A stretch of DNA of 64,000 nt from NCBI GenBank assembly GCA_016081115.2, contig CM071930.1, forward strand, positions 34,177,641 through 34,241,640, written 5' to 3'. The notes under the pieces were generated by a model. That model searched no databases. It was not told where the DNA came from and was given only the letters and a program-made list of their open reading frames with translations. The position numbers were made by a program, and so were the translations under genes. The stretch is from Rehmannia glutinosa (taxonomy: Eukaryota > Streptophyta > Magnoliopsida > Lamiales > Orobanchaceae). Below, piece by piece: positions 46,236 through 56,200 of this stretch (its first letter is position 1; each line of letters opens with the position of its first letter).

Positions 46236-47275
46236 TTAAACGTCCACTTAGTGCGCTGCTGAGCCCGAGAACGATCCTGCGCACTAAACAATTTGACACA
46301 AAAAAATCCCTTGCCCAAGGGAATTAATTTCCAGTCATTCTTACTACCCCATAATTCAGACAGGCGTTTATGCAAAAGCATAGTCGCCCATGGCTTGTTA
46401 CCTTTTCCCAACATAACCCTTCCAATCAAAGAGTAGGAAAATTCAGCGACACGTTGTTGGTAAACATTATCATCAATGGTAACTGAATAGCAATCACCTT
46501 TTCGAACCAGTTTTGGGATAGACTGATTTTTACCAGAAACCATTGTGGAGAATAAATTAGCATTACCTGGGGCCTGAGTAGTAGAATCCAGCTGATTGGT
46601 ACCTACAACAATTTTAGCAAAAGAATATCCAAAATTGGGGTTAGCATTTGCAATATGAGCCGAATGTCGCAGGTTCGTTTCATAGTTGGATGACGATGGG
46701 GCAGGGTTTCCAGCAGTCAGTGGCGCGTTCTTGGAATCTGAAAATGGGTGTGGGGGACCATGCGGATGGTGGACAGTGGCCCAGGGGTCATCACTCCCCT
46801 GGGGGGGGAGCCTGGGATGATGGATATGTAGACGTCGGCCCCCCATAGGCAGATGGGAGGGGGCCAGCTCCCCCATGGCTGGCAGAGGCCATGGGGGTAA
46901 AGAGAGGCTCCCCCCTAATGTGATCAGCAGGCAAAGGCGTAGGGGAGGCCACCCCCTTTGCAGGTTCTCCGTGAACAATGCCCCAGCATGCGCTACAGCA
47001 CCAAGCGTAGTGGGCATCGACGAAGGAGATGCAGCCTGCACGTGCAGCGGATGTGCAGCAGGCTGTCCCTGGCCAAACGCAGTAGCAGCGTCTGCACGAG
47101 AGGCGTTGAGGTATGTCAACGATGAGGACTGGGCGTGCTTCATCTGTGTGGATGAACTCGTGGGAGTAGCGGGGCTGCGCGACGTCATTCACAAGTAGAG
47201 ATCCGGGGAGACAAGCCCTAGGTGCGTGGAGGCTGGGCCTGGGACAAATGATCACCGATGATGATGGATTCTTCT

Positions 47276-47290
47276 TGGACACATGTCAGG
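47276..47290. repeat. Target-site duplication of L-D, right
   Basis: TGGACACATGTCAGG; partner of 38900-38914. Confidence 0.9.
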
Positions 47291-47485
47291 TTCTCATGAA
47301 GAAGGTCTAAGAAGGTAACACGTGTCTAGCAAAGGTGTCTTGTAATAGGGACACGTGTCACTTCCTTGTTTTGTACATGAGGCCTATATAAGGACCTCCT
47401 CAGTCGTATGGAAAACTCAGACGGAAATCAGAATAAAATCTCCCTTTTACAAAATATGAGTTTCTAATTTTCTTTTATGTCTCTT
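47276..47485 (+). promoter_or_regulatory. EPRV1 promoter and transcript start region
   Basis: The hairpin array continues with a degenerate stem (47335-47354) that includes a G-box in GGGACACGTGTCAC, then a TATA box (CTATATAAGG, 47384-47393). An AATAAA at 47432-47437 lies just past the expected start site. A promoter closely followed by a poly(A) signal in the transcript leader is the caulimovirid arrangement that yields terminally redundant RNA. L-F cuts the leader at 47486. Activity is inferred only. Confidence 0.65.
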
Positions 47486-47649
47486 CTTTTTGAATAAATG
47501 CGAGAATATATATAAAAAATGAAGAAGAGTAGTCCTGATCACAGGCTGATCAGGTAACCAAAGTAGTAAAGCCTAGGAACAAAGTTAAATAACATAACAA
47601 AATGGTCACAAGCCGACCAGATGGTTGAATGGTTGGGGCCTCGTTAAAA

Positions 47650-47694
47650 CCTTCCAAGTTAAAACCCAACCTTTTGGGAAAAACCCTTGGAAGG
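47650..47694 (-). other. 3' UTR stem-loop of L-F with compensatory change
   Basis: The inner stem is CCCAA/TTGGG instead of CCCAC/GTGGG: both partners changed and pairing is kept. The outer stem has one mismatch at its inner end. Confidence 0.8.
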
Positions 47695-47756
47695 AAAAAG
47701 AGTACCCCCCAGGAGGAAATGCGTCCAAAACAGAAGAAACTAGAAGACAAGACGCA

Positions 47757-50700
47757 CTAGCTAACAATCCTATAGTTGGATTGGCCAACATAATCCTGAG
47801 TGAGGGTCGCGATTATGGCCGCTGGGGGCGCCCCCCACCACGTAGCCTCGTGCGATGTCTTGCTAAGAATATCCGTTGCCTGGTTGCCTTCCCTAAAGAT
47901 GTGCAAAACCACCAAGTTCATCTGAGAGAGGAGGTGCAGAGTGTATCGCCACATGCTCAGATGGCGCCAAGGAACCTCTGTGGATCTCCTCCGCAGCAGT
48001 TCCAGCATATAGACCGAGTCCGATTCTAGCCATCGTTGATTCCATGTATGCGAGAATGTGAAGTGTGTGGTGCCAATAGCTGAGATGACGCCACGGGACT
48101 TCCGTTGGTCTTTTCTACAACAAGTTCACCACATACGACGAGTCCGACTCCAGCCAAAGTTTTGTCCAACCCTTAGCAAAAGCATACTGAATTGCCCACA
48201 TTGCTGCGATCAATTCAGCTTCAAACGCATAGCGCGAACCACAATGATGAACAAAGCACCCTCGAAAGAAACCTCTATAGTTCCGAAAGACTCCTGAAGC
48301 AATGCACGGCGCCCCTGATGCGCTTCCATCCATATTAACCTTGATCCAACCCGGGAGTGGTTTTTGCCAGTTAACCTCCACAATCTTCGGTGCTTTTCTA
48401 GCCCTCCCTGGAACTCGCAGGTTGCGCAGGATAAATAGGTCTTGTTGGTCATTGTGCATGCATCCCTGATCCAATGAGTCATATGCAAGAAAGTATAGCC
48501 ACACGCCAAAGGAAATCAACTTGGTCGCTGAAATGAAACGTCATTAACTGCACCAGTAATTCATTGAAGCTATACGCTTTACAAGGTTGAACATTGAATG
48601 AATCAAAGACCCAACGCCAGAGAACTCCTGCAGAGACAATCTTGTCATGGAAGGTCAAGTCATTTCTGATTTGCCAGATGAGCCAAATACCGGATAACAC
48701 TGCAACCCGCCAAAGAAAAGTGACCTACTCACTGAAATAAAAACTCATTAAACGCACCAAGAATTCATTGAAGCTATAAGCCCTAAAGTGGTGGATATCA
48801 AAAGAGTCGAAGATCCACTTCCATAGGGCCCTTGCAAAAACACATGAGACAAATAAATGATCAACAGATTCCGCGTCAGCACACCAAAGAACACAAACCG
48901 AGGGGCCTGTGAAGGAACCCTGTGGTCGCAAAACATCCAAAACCACCAGTCGATTATGAATGGCGCGCCATGTCACAATCGAACGTCTTTCCGGGATGTG
49001 AGGTGACCAAATCTAGGAACCCCATTGAACCACAGAGGGAGTGAGGGCGCATATAGGAGTAAGCCACCTTCGATGTAACGATCCCATCATCAGAATGTAG
49101 CCATGCCCGCGTGTCCGACGAATCCGGGGTGATGGGGACTCTAACAATCTCTCGAACCATATCCAGATACGCCTCTATAAACGATAGAGTGAAGTGCCAA
49201 GTCCCATCGTAAAAGTAATCTGAAATGCGCTGCCGAAATAAATACCTGTACTCCTGCGGGATACCAATCCTATCCGCGATGGTGTAACCCAGCCAATTGT
49301 CCAGCCAGAAAGATATGCCGGAGTTGCATCCTGGAATCTAGCGGTAGTCCTCCAAGAATCCCGAGATCCCAAGCCGAACCCTCGTCCAGATGGAAGAGGG
49401 GATGTACGAACGGCGTGGAGATCCATCAGAAGTGAAAAAGCGCTTTCTGAGGGTGCTGTAAACCAAAGAGTTTGAAGTCATAATCTTCCAACCCATCTTC
49501 ATAAGGCATTGTTGGCGACAACGATGGATTGGACTCCCAAGCCTCCTTCTGCCCGTGGCATACAACAACGACTCCAGTTCACCACCACTGAGCCTTTAGC
49601 ATTCACATTACCAGTCCAGATGAAATTACGCATGGCCTTTTTCATTTGCCGAAGCAATGTTCTAGGCCATTTGTACACCATCATAGTATGCACGAAGGAG
49701 CTGGTAATCACCGCAAACAAATACGGCCAGCAATAGACAAAGAGGACCCTTTCCACTTTCTGAACTTAAGAATAATCTTATCGAAAACTGGTTGAAGGTC
49801 AGCCACTTTAGGCGCACCCTTGAAGATGGGGGCGCCTAGATAGACCATAGGGTAGGCGCCCATATGCATCCCTGTAATCGTCTGAATACGTCCTCGCACA
49901 TAATTAGAAACCCGGCTGACAAAATAAATTTTAGATTTATTAGGGTTGAAAATCTGGCCCGAAATATCCGCATAGAGATTGAGTATCTGGATGATGGTAC
50001 GTGCATTGCTCGTGGAGGCCCCACACATAATCACAATATCGTCCGCATACATAATCGACGAGGGAAAGATCACCTGCTTAGCGCCAGGAAGGCCTGAAGC
50101 TGGTTTCTCTTGACCGCCTCCTCTACTAATTTACTCAGAACGTCTTCTGCGATGCAAAAGAGCAGGGGTGATAATGCATCCCCCTGTCTAACCCCTCGAA
50201 AACAAGAGAAATAGCCCACAGGCGACCCATTCAGAAGGACCGAAATTCTGGAAGAATGAAGGATAATCTGTATCCAGTGAATGAACACTTCAGAGAAACC
50301 AAAGTGACGCAACATGTGTATCAGAAAACCCCAATTAACCGTATCAAATGCCTTGCGGATATCAACTTTTAAGATCATGTTGGTGTCATTCCGCCCCTGC
50401 AAGATATTAAACCCTTCCGAAACCAATGCGATACAGTCGTGAATCTGCCTGCCCGGGATAAAACTAAACTGAGTAGGAGACAAGTAAGCAGAAATGATGG
50501 AGCCCAAACGAGTCGCCAAAATCTTCATGATAATCTTAAAAAGGAAGTTACTCATCACGATCGGTCTAAAATCCTCCACTACATTAGCCTCCTTAGTCTT
50601 CGGGATGAGTGCCATGAAACTGACATTCAATCCCGCCGGAAAGGATGCCATGATGAAGAAATAATGGACGGCTACCACCACCTCATCTGACACAACATCC

Positions 50701-51468
50701 CAGAAATGCTGATAGAATCTCCCACTGAAACCATCCGGCCCCGGAGCACTATCCAAACCCATATCAAACGCCGCCGCCTCTTTAACCTCGGACTCTGAAG
50801 GAATAGCCGTCAACAGCGCGTTATCAGGCGTGCTAACAGTAGGGGAAATCAACTGGTCGATCAAAGTGTAATCCAAGCTAGTTTGCCCCGTATCTGCAAA
50901 AAGATCCGTATAAAATGAGATAATGTGGTTTCCAAGAACCGTTGGATCTTCTGTGTAGCTACCATGAACCATCAAAACCTGTATCCCTGAACGCCCATTT
51001 CTGATCTGGCAACGACGATGGAAGAATGCTATGTTGCGGTCCCCATCCTTTAACCAAGCTGAGCGGGCTTTCTGCTGAAGAAAATCGGACTGCATGAGCA
51101 ATGGATTGGGCGACGCGCTAACATCCCCAAATACTTTCTTATTCCAGATACTTTCTTATTCCAGATTTTAATCGTCTGCCTGAGTCTCTTGAGCTTCCAC
51201 ATGACGCGCTGCAAGGGATTGGGCGACGCGCACGGGAGCTCCCAAGAGGTAGTAACAATACTCCGGAAAGAATCATGATGTATTCACATGCGCTGAAACC
51301 GAAACGGAGATGGACCCTTGCTAATAGAAGAAGAGCAAGAAACCAGAATGGGATGGTGGTCGGAACTAATGCGCGGAAGGACTAAACCCTTAACAACTTG
51401 CCAAAAAGTGAAAAATTGACCAGTTGCTGGGGCTCGATCCAACTTAGCCTGAAGAAGAGATAGAGGCC
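47757..51468 (-). pseudogene. LINE ORF2 of L-F
   Basis: Starting mid-endonuclease (DHHPILVS near 51360), it has a small deletion with a short direct repeat at about 51105-51175, then a long open RT frame (50070-51101) with PGPDGFSGRF, FIPGRQIHD, KVDIRKAFD and FRGVRQGDALSPLLF, and in the next frame YADDIVIMCG (about 50030). The thumb, zf-RVT and RNase H regions follow with frame changes near 49700, 49500, 49160 and 48720. Segments of zf-RVT (about 48530-48640 versus 48725-48850) and RNase H (about 48000-48055 versus 48105-48160) occur twice in diverged forms. The stop is at 47757. Confidence 0.88.
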
Positions 51469-52849
51469 TGTTAGAGATTTTTTCTAACCGCAAGTCTATG
51501 GTGTCAAGTTTTAATATAGAGTAGTAAGGTTGTCGAATCCACAGGGAATAATTATCGAATTATCGCTAAGTACTATAATATAGTAGTCTAACTTTATTTA
51601 GAAATTCAATATTTGATGGAGTTGATTATACTAAAAATAACAAAAATAAATCAAGAGTATGAAAATATCAATGAGTTTATCCAAATGATTAAATGAATTC
51701 TAGAGGTATGATGAATTTAGTTATCCCTTATGTTGTCAATATGGTTTATCAATCATCAATTACCAATTTATAAGTCAAGATTTCTACAATAATCATTCCC
51801 TCTCTCAAGTGCCAAATGATTTTAGATTCAATTGGGAAATCAATATCCTCTATAAAAATCACCAATTAAAATCTCAATAAAAACTATGAATCTTGATAAA
51901 TGACTTCAAAGGATTCACAAATCTCTCAATTCTATGCAATCCTAGGTTATGCTATTCCAAGGTCATGTATTCAATTACCTCTCTCAAGTGTCAAATCAAA
52001 TACACCAAACACTCTAAATTATTGATCAAGTAATTTAGAAGCAATAGATCCAAATAGCACAAATAAATTGATAGATCTAGATTGACAAACCACAATTTCA
52101 AAAAATAAGTTCAAACATAGATTACATCATCCCTCTAGAATTATAGAGTTTAGCTCATGATTAAAGAAAATGAATCCATAAGAATACAACAATACATCTT
52201 ACAAAATATGGAGAAAGTAACAAAATAAGAACAAGAGTTGAGGGATCTTCTTTATTTCTAGATGATAAGAGCCTTCAATCTTGTTCTCCAAGCTTGTCCC
52301 AAGATGTTTCTATTCTTCTTCCTTGTCTTCTTGCTGTTTTGTTGTCTTCCAAATGGTCCAAGATCCCCAATTTCACGCCCCAAGACTTGTATTTATACCC
52401 CCACAAAAGTCCAAGAAAAGGAATAAGTTACATTGTAATTTCCGCCTAGGGGCGCTGCGCGCGCCCGTCTCAATTTTTCCACTCGGCGCTGCGGCGCCAA
52501 AAATGGGGTGCTGCGGCGCCAAGGACGGGGCGCTGCAGCGCCACTTCCAAACCTCGCATTGCCATTTTCACCCCACAGCGCTGCAATGGGTCTGTCTTGC
52601 GCTGCAGCGCCAAGCCGACTCAAGCCCAAAAGTGCGATTTTCCTCTTTTTCTTCTTCTTCAAATGCGATTTCTTCCACCCAAACACGTTTTTCACTGTTT
52701 TCATCAATTTTCGGCTACCAAAATCTATATTAACTCTTCAATGACACTGAATGAAATAAAATGGACTCTAGCGACTCTAAAACATCCAAAATTAATATAA
52801 AATCCTAGTCTAAAATACATTATTAAGTTGATAAAATACCAACTTAACA
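51469..52849 (-). repeat. Ath 3' LTR (1381 bp)
   Basis: It runs from TGTTAGAGATTTTTT to ACTTAACA on the plus strand. It contains GC-rich palindromes at 52485-52611, a region missing from the truncated partner LTR. Confidence 0.9.
52485..52611. repeat. GGCGCTGCAGCGCC-type palindromes in the Ath LTR
   Basis: Starts at 52485, 52507 and 52529 are exactly 22 bp apart; a fourth is at 52598. The forms are GGCGCTGCGGCGCC, GGTGCTGCGGCGCC, GGCGCTGCAGCGCC and TGCGCTGCAGCGCC. Confidence 0.85.
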
Positions 52850-52864
52850 AATACCCCCAAACTT
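52850..52864 (-). other. Ath polypurine tract
   Basis: The minus-strand AAGTTTGGGGGTAT lies directly before the 3' LTR start TGTTAAGTTGG, a typical Athila tract. Confidence 0.85.
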
Positions 52865-54044
52865 AAATTATTGTTTGTCCTCAAACAGCTCTAAAATAAA
52901 ACTACAGGACAACAATGACATAAACAACTGCAAAACTTCACAACCAATAACATTTGTCTCAATACTCATTTCACTATCAATCAAGCATGCGTTTTAACAT
53001 TGTGATCAAAAGTGTGGAATGTACATGCCAACTCCGTTTACATTATTCAAATAGATTCACGCAATCAAGTGTTTTCAAAATGATCCACTTTTTGAATATA
53101 GAGATGAAATGATTACCGGACTCCATAGGCTTGTCTTTCACACTAATCTCCACTAATGTAGGCTAATGTAACACAAGGATCAATAGGACTTTTAAAGCTT
53201 GTAATGTGGGCTTAGGGTAAGGTAGGAAAATATAGGAAAAAGTGGCTCAAATCACCCAAACACACAATTAGCACTTCGAATCATCAATTAGCCCTACCCT
53301 TCACTTTTTGATATCCTCAATGTTTATGAACCTTCAATCCGCTGATTTTTCTCTTTTTTTTTTCGGAACCCCCAAACTTATTCTTTTGCGTACATGGGGT
53401 TTCATATTTTATTTTCTCGGGCAACTTCATTCAATTAAGTTCACACCCTTCTCATCATACCCTCCTCAACTTCCAATATTTTTCTATACTTTGTGTGTAT
53501 GAGTGATGGGTAATTAGGATATTCACATTTAGGCTCAGGGTATTAGATGGTTTGCCAAAGAAACGGGTTTATACGGCTCAAAGGGGGACACTAGGGAAAA
53601 TATACTACAAAGGTAGGCTTTTAGGCTCTGGCTTGTTCAAAGATGGCCTAAATCATTTCTTTAATGTTACTTCACCTAGGATTTCGCCTCGACTAGTGAT
53701 CAGATAAGTTCTAGAATCCGGTGGGATCATAAAGGAAACACTCAGTCGCATAATTCATCTCCAAATAAATCAACAGAGTTAAGCACATAGATGGAATTAA
53801 TGGAAAGAAGAATAAATCACAGTTTAAACACATGCTCTCTTGACCGTTCAACTCATATTCGACAAATTCACTTAGTCATGCAGTTTCACAGTTTTACAAA
53901 CGACAAGACTCGATTTTTTTTAATCACTCAAAAGACACAAAATGAAGCACAAAAACAAATTAAAACAGATTACACTCCCCCAAACTTAAAATGAACATTG
54001 TCCCCAATGGAGAGTGAGAAAAACTTTCCTGGTAGCCAAAGTGA
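52865..54044 (-). other. Ath noncoding stretch between ORF3 and the polypurine tract
   Basis: No protein is recognisable. Two further copies of the tract core (minus-strand AAGTTTGGGGG) lie at about 53368-53380 and 53976-53990, the second just past the end of ORF3. Confidence 0.6.
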
Positions 54045-55274
54045 TTAGGACTCCGCATCGGAATCCCTATCAGAATCGTGCGGTGGAAGATGAGCAATAG
54101 GACCAGGTGGTGGTGGTGTCGGAAATTGGAATTGTTGCGTCTGGCCATAAATTTGAGCAAGAACTCTGTTGTGCTCATTAATATACTCTTCCCTCGCAGC
54201 TCGATGACGTTGCTCAGCTACAAAAGCTAAAGCTAAGCGACGATGAGCCCTTCGCAACTCTTGTACCTCATGCATTAATGCATCTGAAGGGTCGTCATCA
54301 TGATGAGAGCTCGTGTGACGAGAATGACCCGCCCGCACGAACCGGATGTAGCACCAAGATCGTGTGGATCGGGCACGAGCCTCGAGCTAAACGGGTGGAA
54401 GGACAAAATCAGGATCAAGTATATAGCCCGCACCCTTCGGGTTAGGTACACCGCCTGCCCATTCGTCATAAGAAGCAATAATGGTAGAATCAATAGGCCC
54501 TTTAGGCCACTCCAATGGTTCGTTCTTGTCCCACGTAATTTTCTCCTTTTTACACAGACCACAAATCAAAGCGGCATAATCAATCCCCCGGATTTACAAT
54601 GTCGGATGGTGTAGCGAATGGATTGTGCGATAATTACTGCTGGATCGAACTGGATGTCGGTAACAATCGCGTATAACAGATAAGCTCGATGCTTCGTGAC
54701 ATCGCTGATATGCTTGGTTGGCATTAAATTGTGACATATGAAATGAAACCAAGCACGTCCGTACCGACTCAACGTAGTGTGGGAGAAGGCAAGGGATCCG
54801 CCAGAGACCTTTGTTGGGCGCACTGCACGTACCGGGCGGCAAAGAGCACGACAAATCATCTCTAAATCCGGTGGGAGAAATGAACTCGGTATAAGGTGAG
54901 TGATCCACGTCAGGTAATCCATAATACTGTCGTATTTCTGATGGATCAATATACACGTAGTCACCAAGCACATAAATCTCGTTAGGGTTATCGAGTGTGA
55001 CATTTGCATTTGCAAAGAATTCTCGAACCACATTTGGTGCATACGGTTCGGGTTGAGCACATAATTTTTTCCATCGCCTTTGGTTTATCATTTGTGCAAG
55101 ATCACCATCACTCGAACTCGGTTGCAACCCATTCCATGATTATGCTCTTTGTGCTTAATTTATCAAAAAAAGATTTTGTGCCTCTAAGCTTGTGAAACGG
55201 CTAGTATCATATTCCTCGGAGGTACTCGCTTTGCTTTTGCCTTTGCTTTTGCTTGTTTTATTTGACTTCCCCAT
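54045..55274 (-). pseudogene. Ath ORF3 (Athila-type ORF after integrase)
   Basis: ATG 55274 opens a Lys/Ser-rich, possibly nuclear-targeting N-terminus (MGKSNKTSKSKGKSK). A stop follows near 55157, then EPYAPNVVREFFANA and YVYIDPSEIRQYYGLPD at about 54900-55060. These resemble the plant transposon protein domain found in Athila ORF3, sometimes called env-like. It continues in two further frames (LMPTKHISDVTKHRAYLL; EWPKGPIDSTIIASYDEW) and ends in a Gln/His/Pro-rich tail with a coiled-coil-like EVQELRRAHRRLALAF. I see no membrane segment, so an envelope role is not supported. Three or more lesions are present. Confidence 0.7.
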
Positions 55275-56200
55275 TTAATTGATCGTCTAATATCCTGGAA
55301 GAGTAAATAACCAAGACAACACGTAGAAACAAGCGATATGGATTAGGGGTTACGAATTCTCGCAATATCCCAAAAATATGCATCCGTGTCATCAATTAAT
55401 GATCAAATTGTACTTGAATAACAATGAAGACAAGAATGGAATGCATATGTGTAAGATTTTTCATTGGAGCATTTTGACAAACACCTTGTGAGCATAGTGA
55501 TGACAAGAGATTAACACCAAATTCATAGAATAATTCATGCCCAATCATCAATACCAACCTAATTCTAACATACATCAATCATATATCCCAACAATTTATC
55601 CAACAATTAAACATGAATTTCGAAATTGAAAGGAATATTGACATGTTCTTCATATTAGGTTAATAATTGGGGAAAAAGGGATGTACAAATTAAACCACCT
55701 TACCTAGATGATAGAGAGGATGAAGATGAGGATTAAGATGCTTAAGTGCTCCCTTGAGTGGTGCAAGATTGAGGGTTTGTGTGTGCTTATGTGTAGAGAA
55801 GATGGGAGAGGATGAGGGGATGTGTTTTGTTGAGAAAGAAGTGAAAGGAAGAATTCACGTTCAACACTTAAAGACCAAAGACCTTGGGCCGATGCAGCGG
55901 CTGCTGCATCACCACGACTTGCGTCTTGCCTTATTTTTGCACTCTGACTAGTCAGGCTCAACCCTTTTATATATATATATATATATATATAAAATTTAAT
56001 AAAAACAAATTAAAACCACACAAAATTTAATTCACACAAATAAAAATAAAAAAAAATCACACCAAATCCAAATAAATAAAAATAAGCCAAAATTAAAGAA
56101 AATAAAATCACAATAAAATGCAATCACACAAAAATCACTTGGGTTGCCTCCCAAGAAGCGCTAAATTTATAGTCGTTAGCCTGGACTTGACTACTCGGGC
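55275..56200 (-). other. Ath spacer between integrase and ORF3
   Basis: About 0.9 kb, AT-rich, with an (AT)n run at 55968-55991 and A-rich sequence at 56000-56110. No protein is recognisable. A spacer of this kind before ORF3 is normal in Athila elements. Confidence 0.6.
55968..55991. repeat. (AT)12 microsatellite
   Basis: Alternating T and A run in the Ath spacer. Confidence 0.85.

Larger units (their letters stand above)
45033..47188 (-). pseudogene. LINE ORF1 (DUF4283 and CCHC knuckle), L-D
   Basis: The best preserved ORF1 here. From ATG 47188 (MTSRSPATPTSS) the frame is open through a Pro/Ala-rich N-terminus and the DUF4283 block (GDCYSVTIDDNVYQQR, KGNKPWATM) until the SINE at 46220. 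After the SINE it continues (WVPDFDTYKVQTSVAS) to the knuckle CSRCGVTGHSTASC at about 45725-45770 and a basic QGRSRASA tail. A TAG at about 45586 and a one-base shift precede the last block, which ends RAPPPPPSQ at a TGA (45033-45035) overlapping the ORF2 ATG. Without the SINE only about two lesions remain. Confidence 0.88.
38915..47275 (-). mobile_element. L-D: full-length LINE in the EPRV1 promoter region
   Basis: It is flanked by a 15-bp TSD. The poly(T) at 38915-38925 is its poly(A) on the minus strand. Without L-E (41311-43732) and the SINE (46083-46220) it is about 5.8 kb. ORF1 starts at 47188 and ORF2 at 45036. A deletion joins the RT thumb to the RNase H region at about 39790. Because it splits the EPRV1 array, it is younger than EPRV1. 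Confidence 0.92.
47486..51468 (-). mobile_element. L-F: LINE with chimeric 3' half, cut by Ath
   Basis: The 3' end (TTTTTGAATAAATGCG on the plus strand) lies in the EPRV1 leader. The body runs through RNase H, zf-RVT and RT into the endonuclease and is cut at 51468 by the Athila-like LTR, inside the SLLQAKLDRAPATG segment. The rest of the element is not found on the far side of Ath. Two diverged internal duplications make the 3' half mosaic. Confidence 0.87.

Noticed and set aside
52393..52800. Ala-rich open frames in several frames at 52.4-52.8 kb
   Set aside because: Produced by the GGCGCTGCAGCGCC palindromes in the Athila LTR; no start context or domain.
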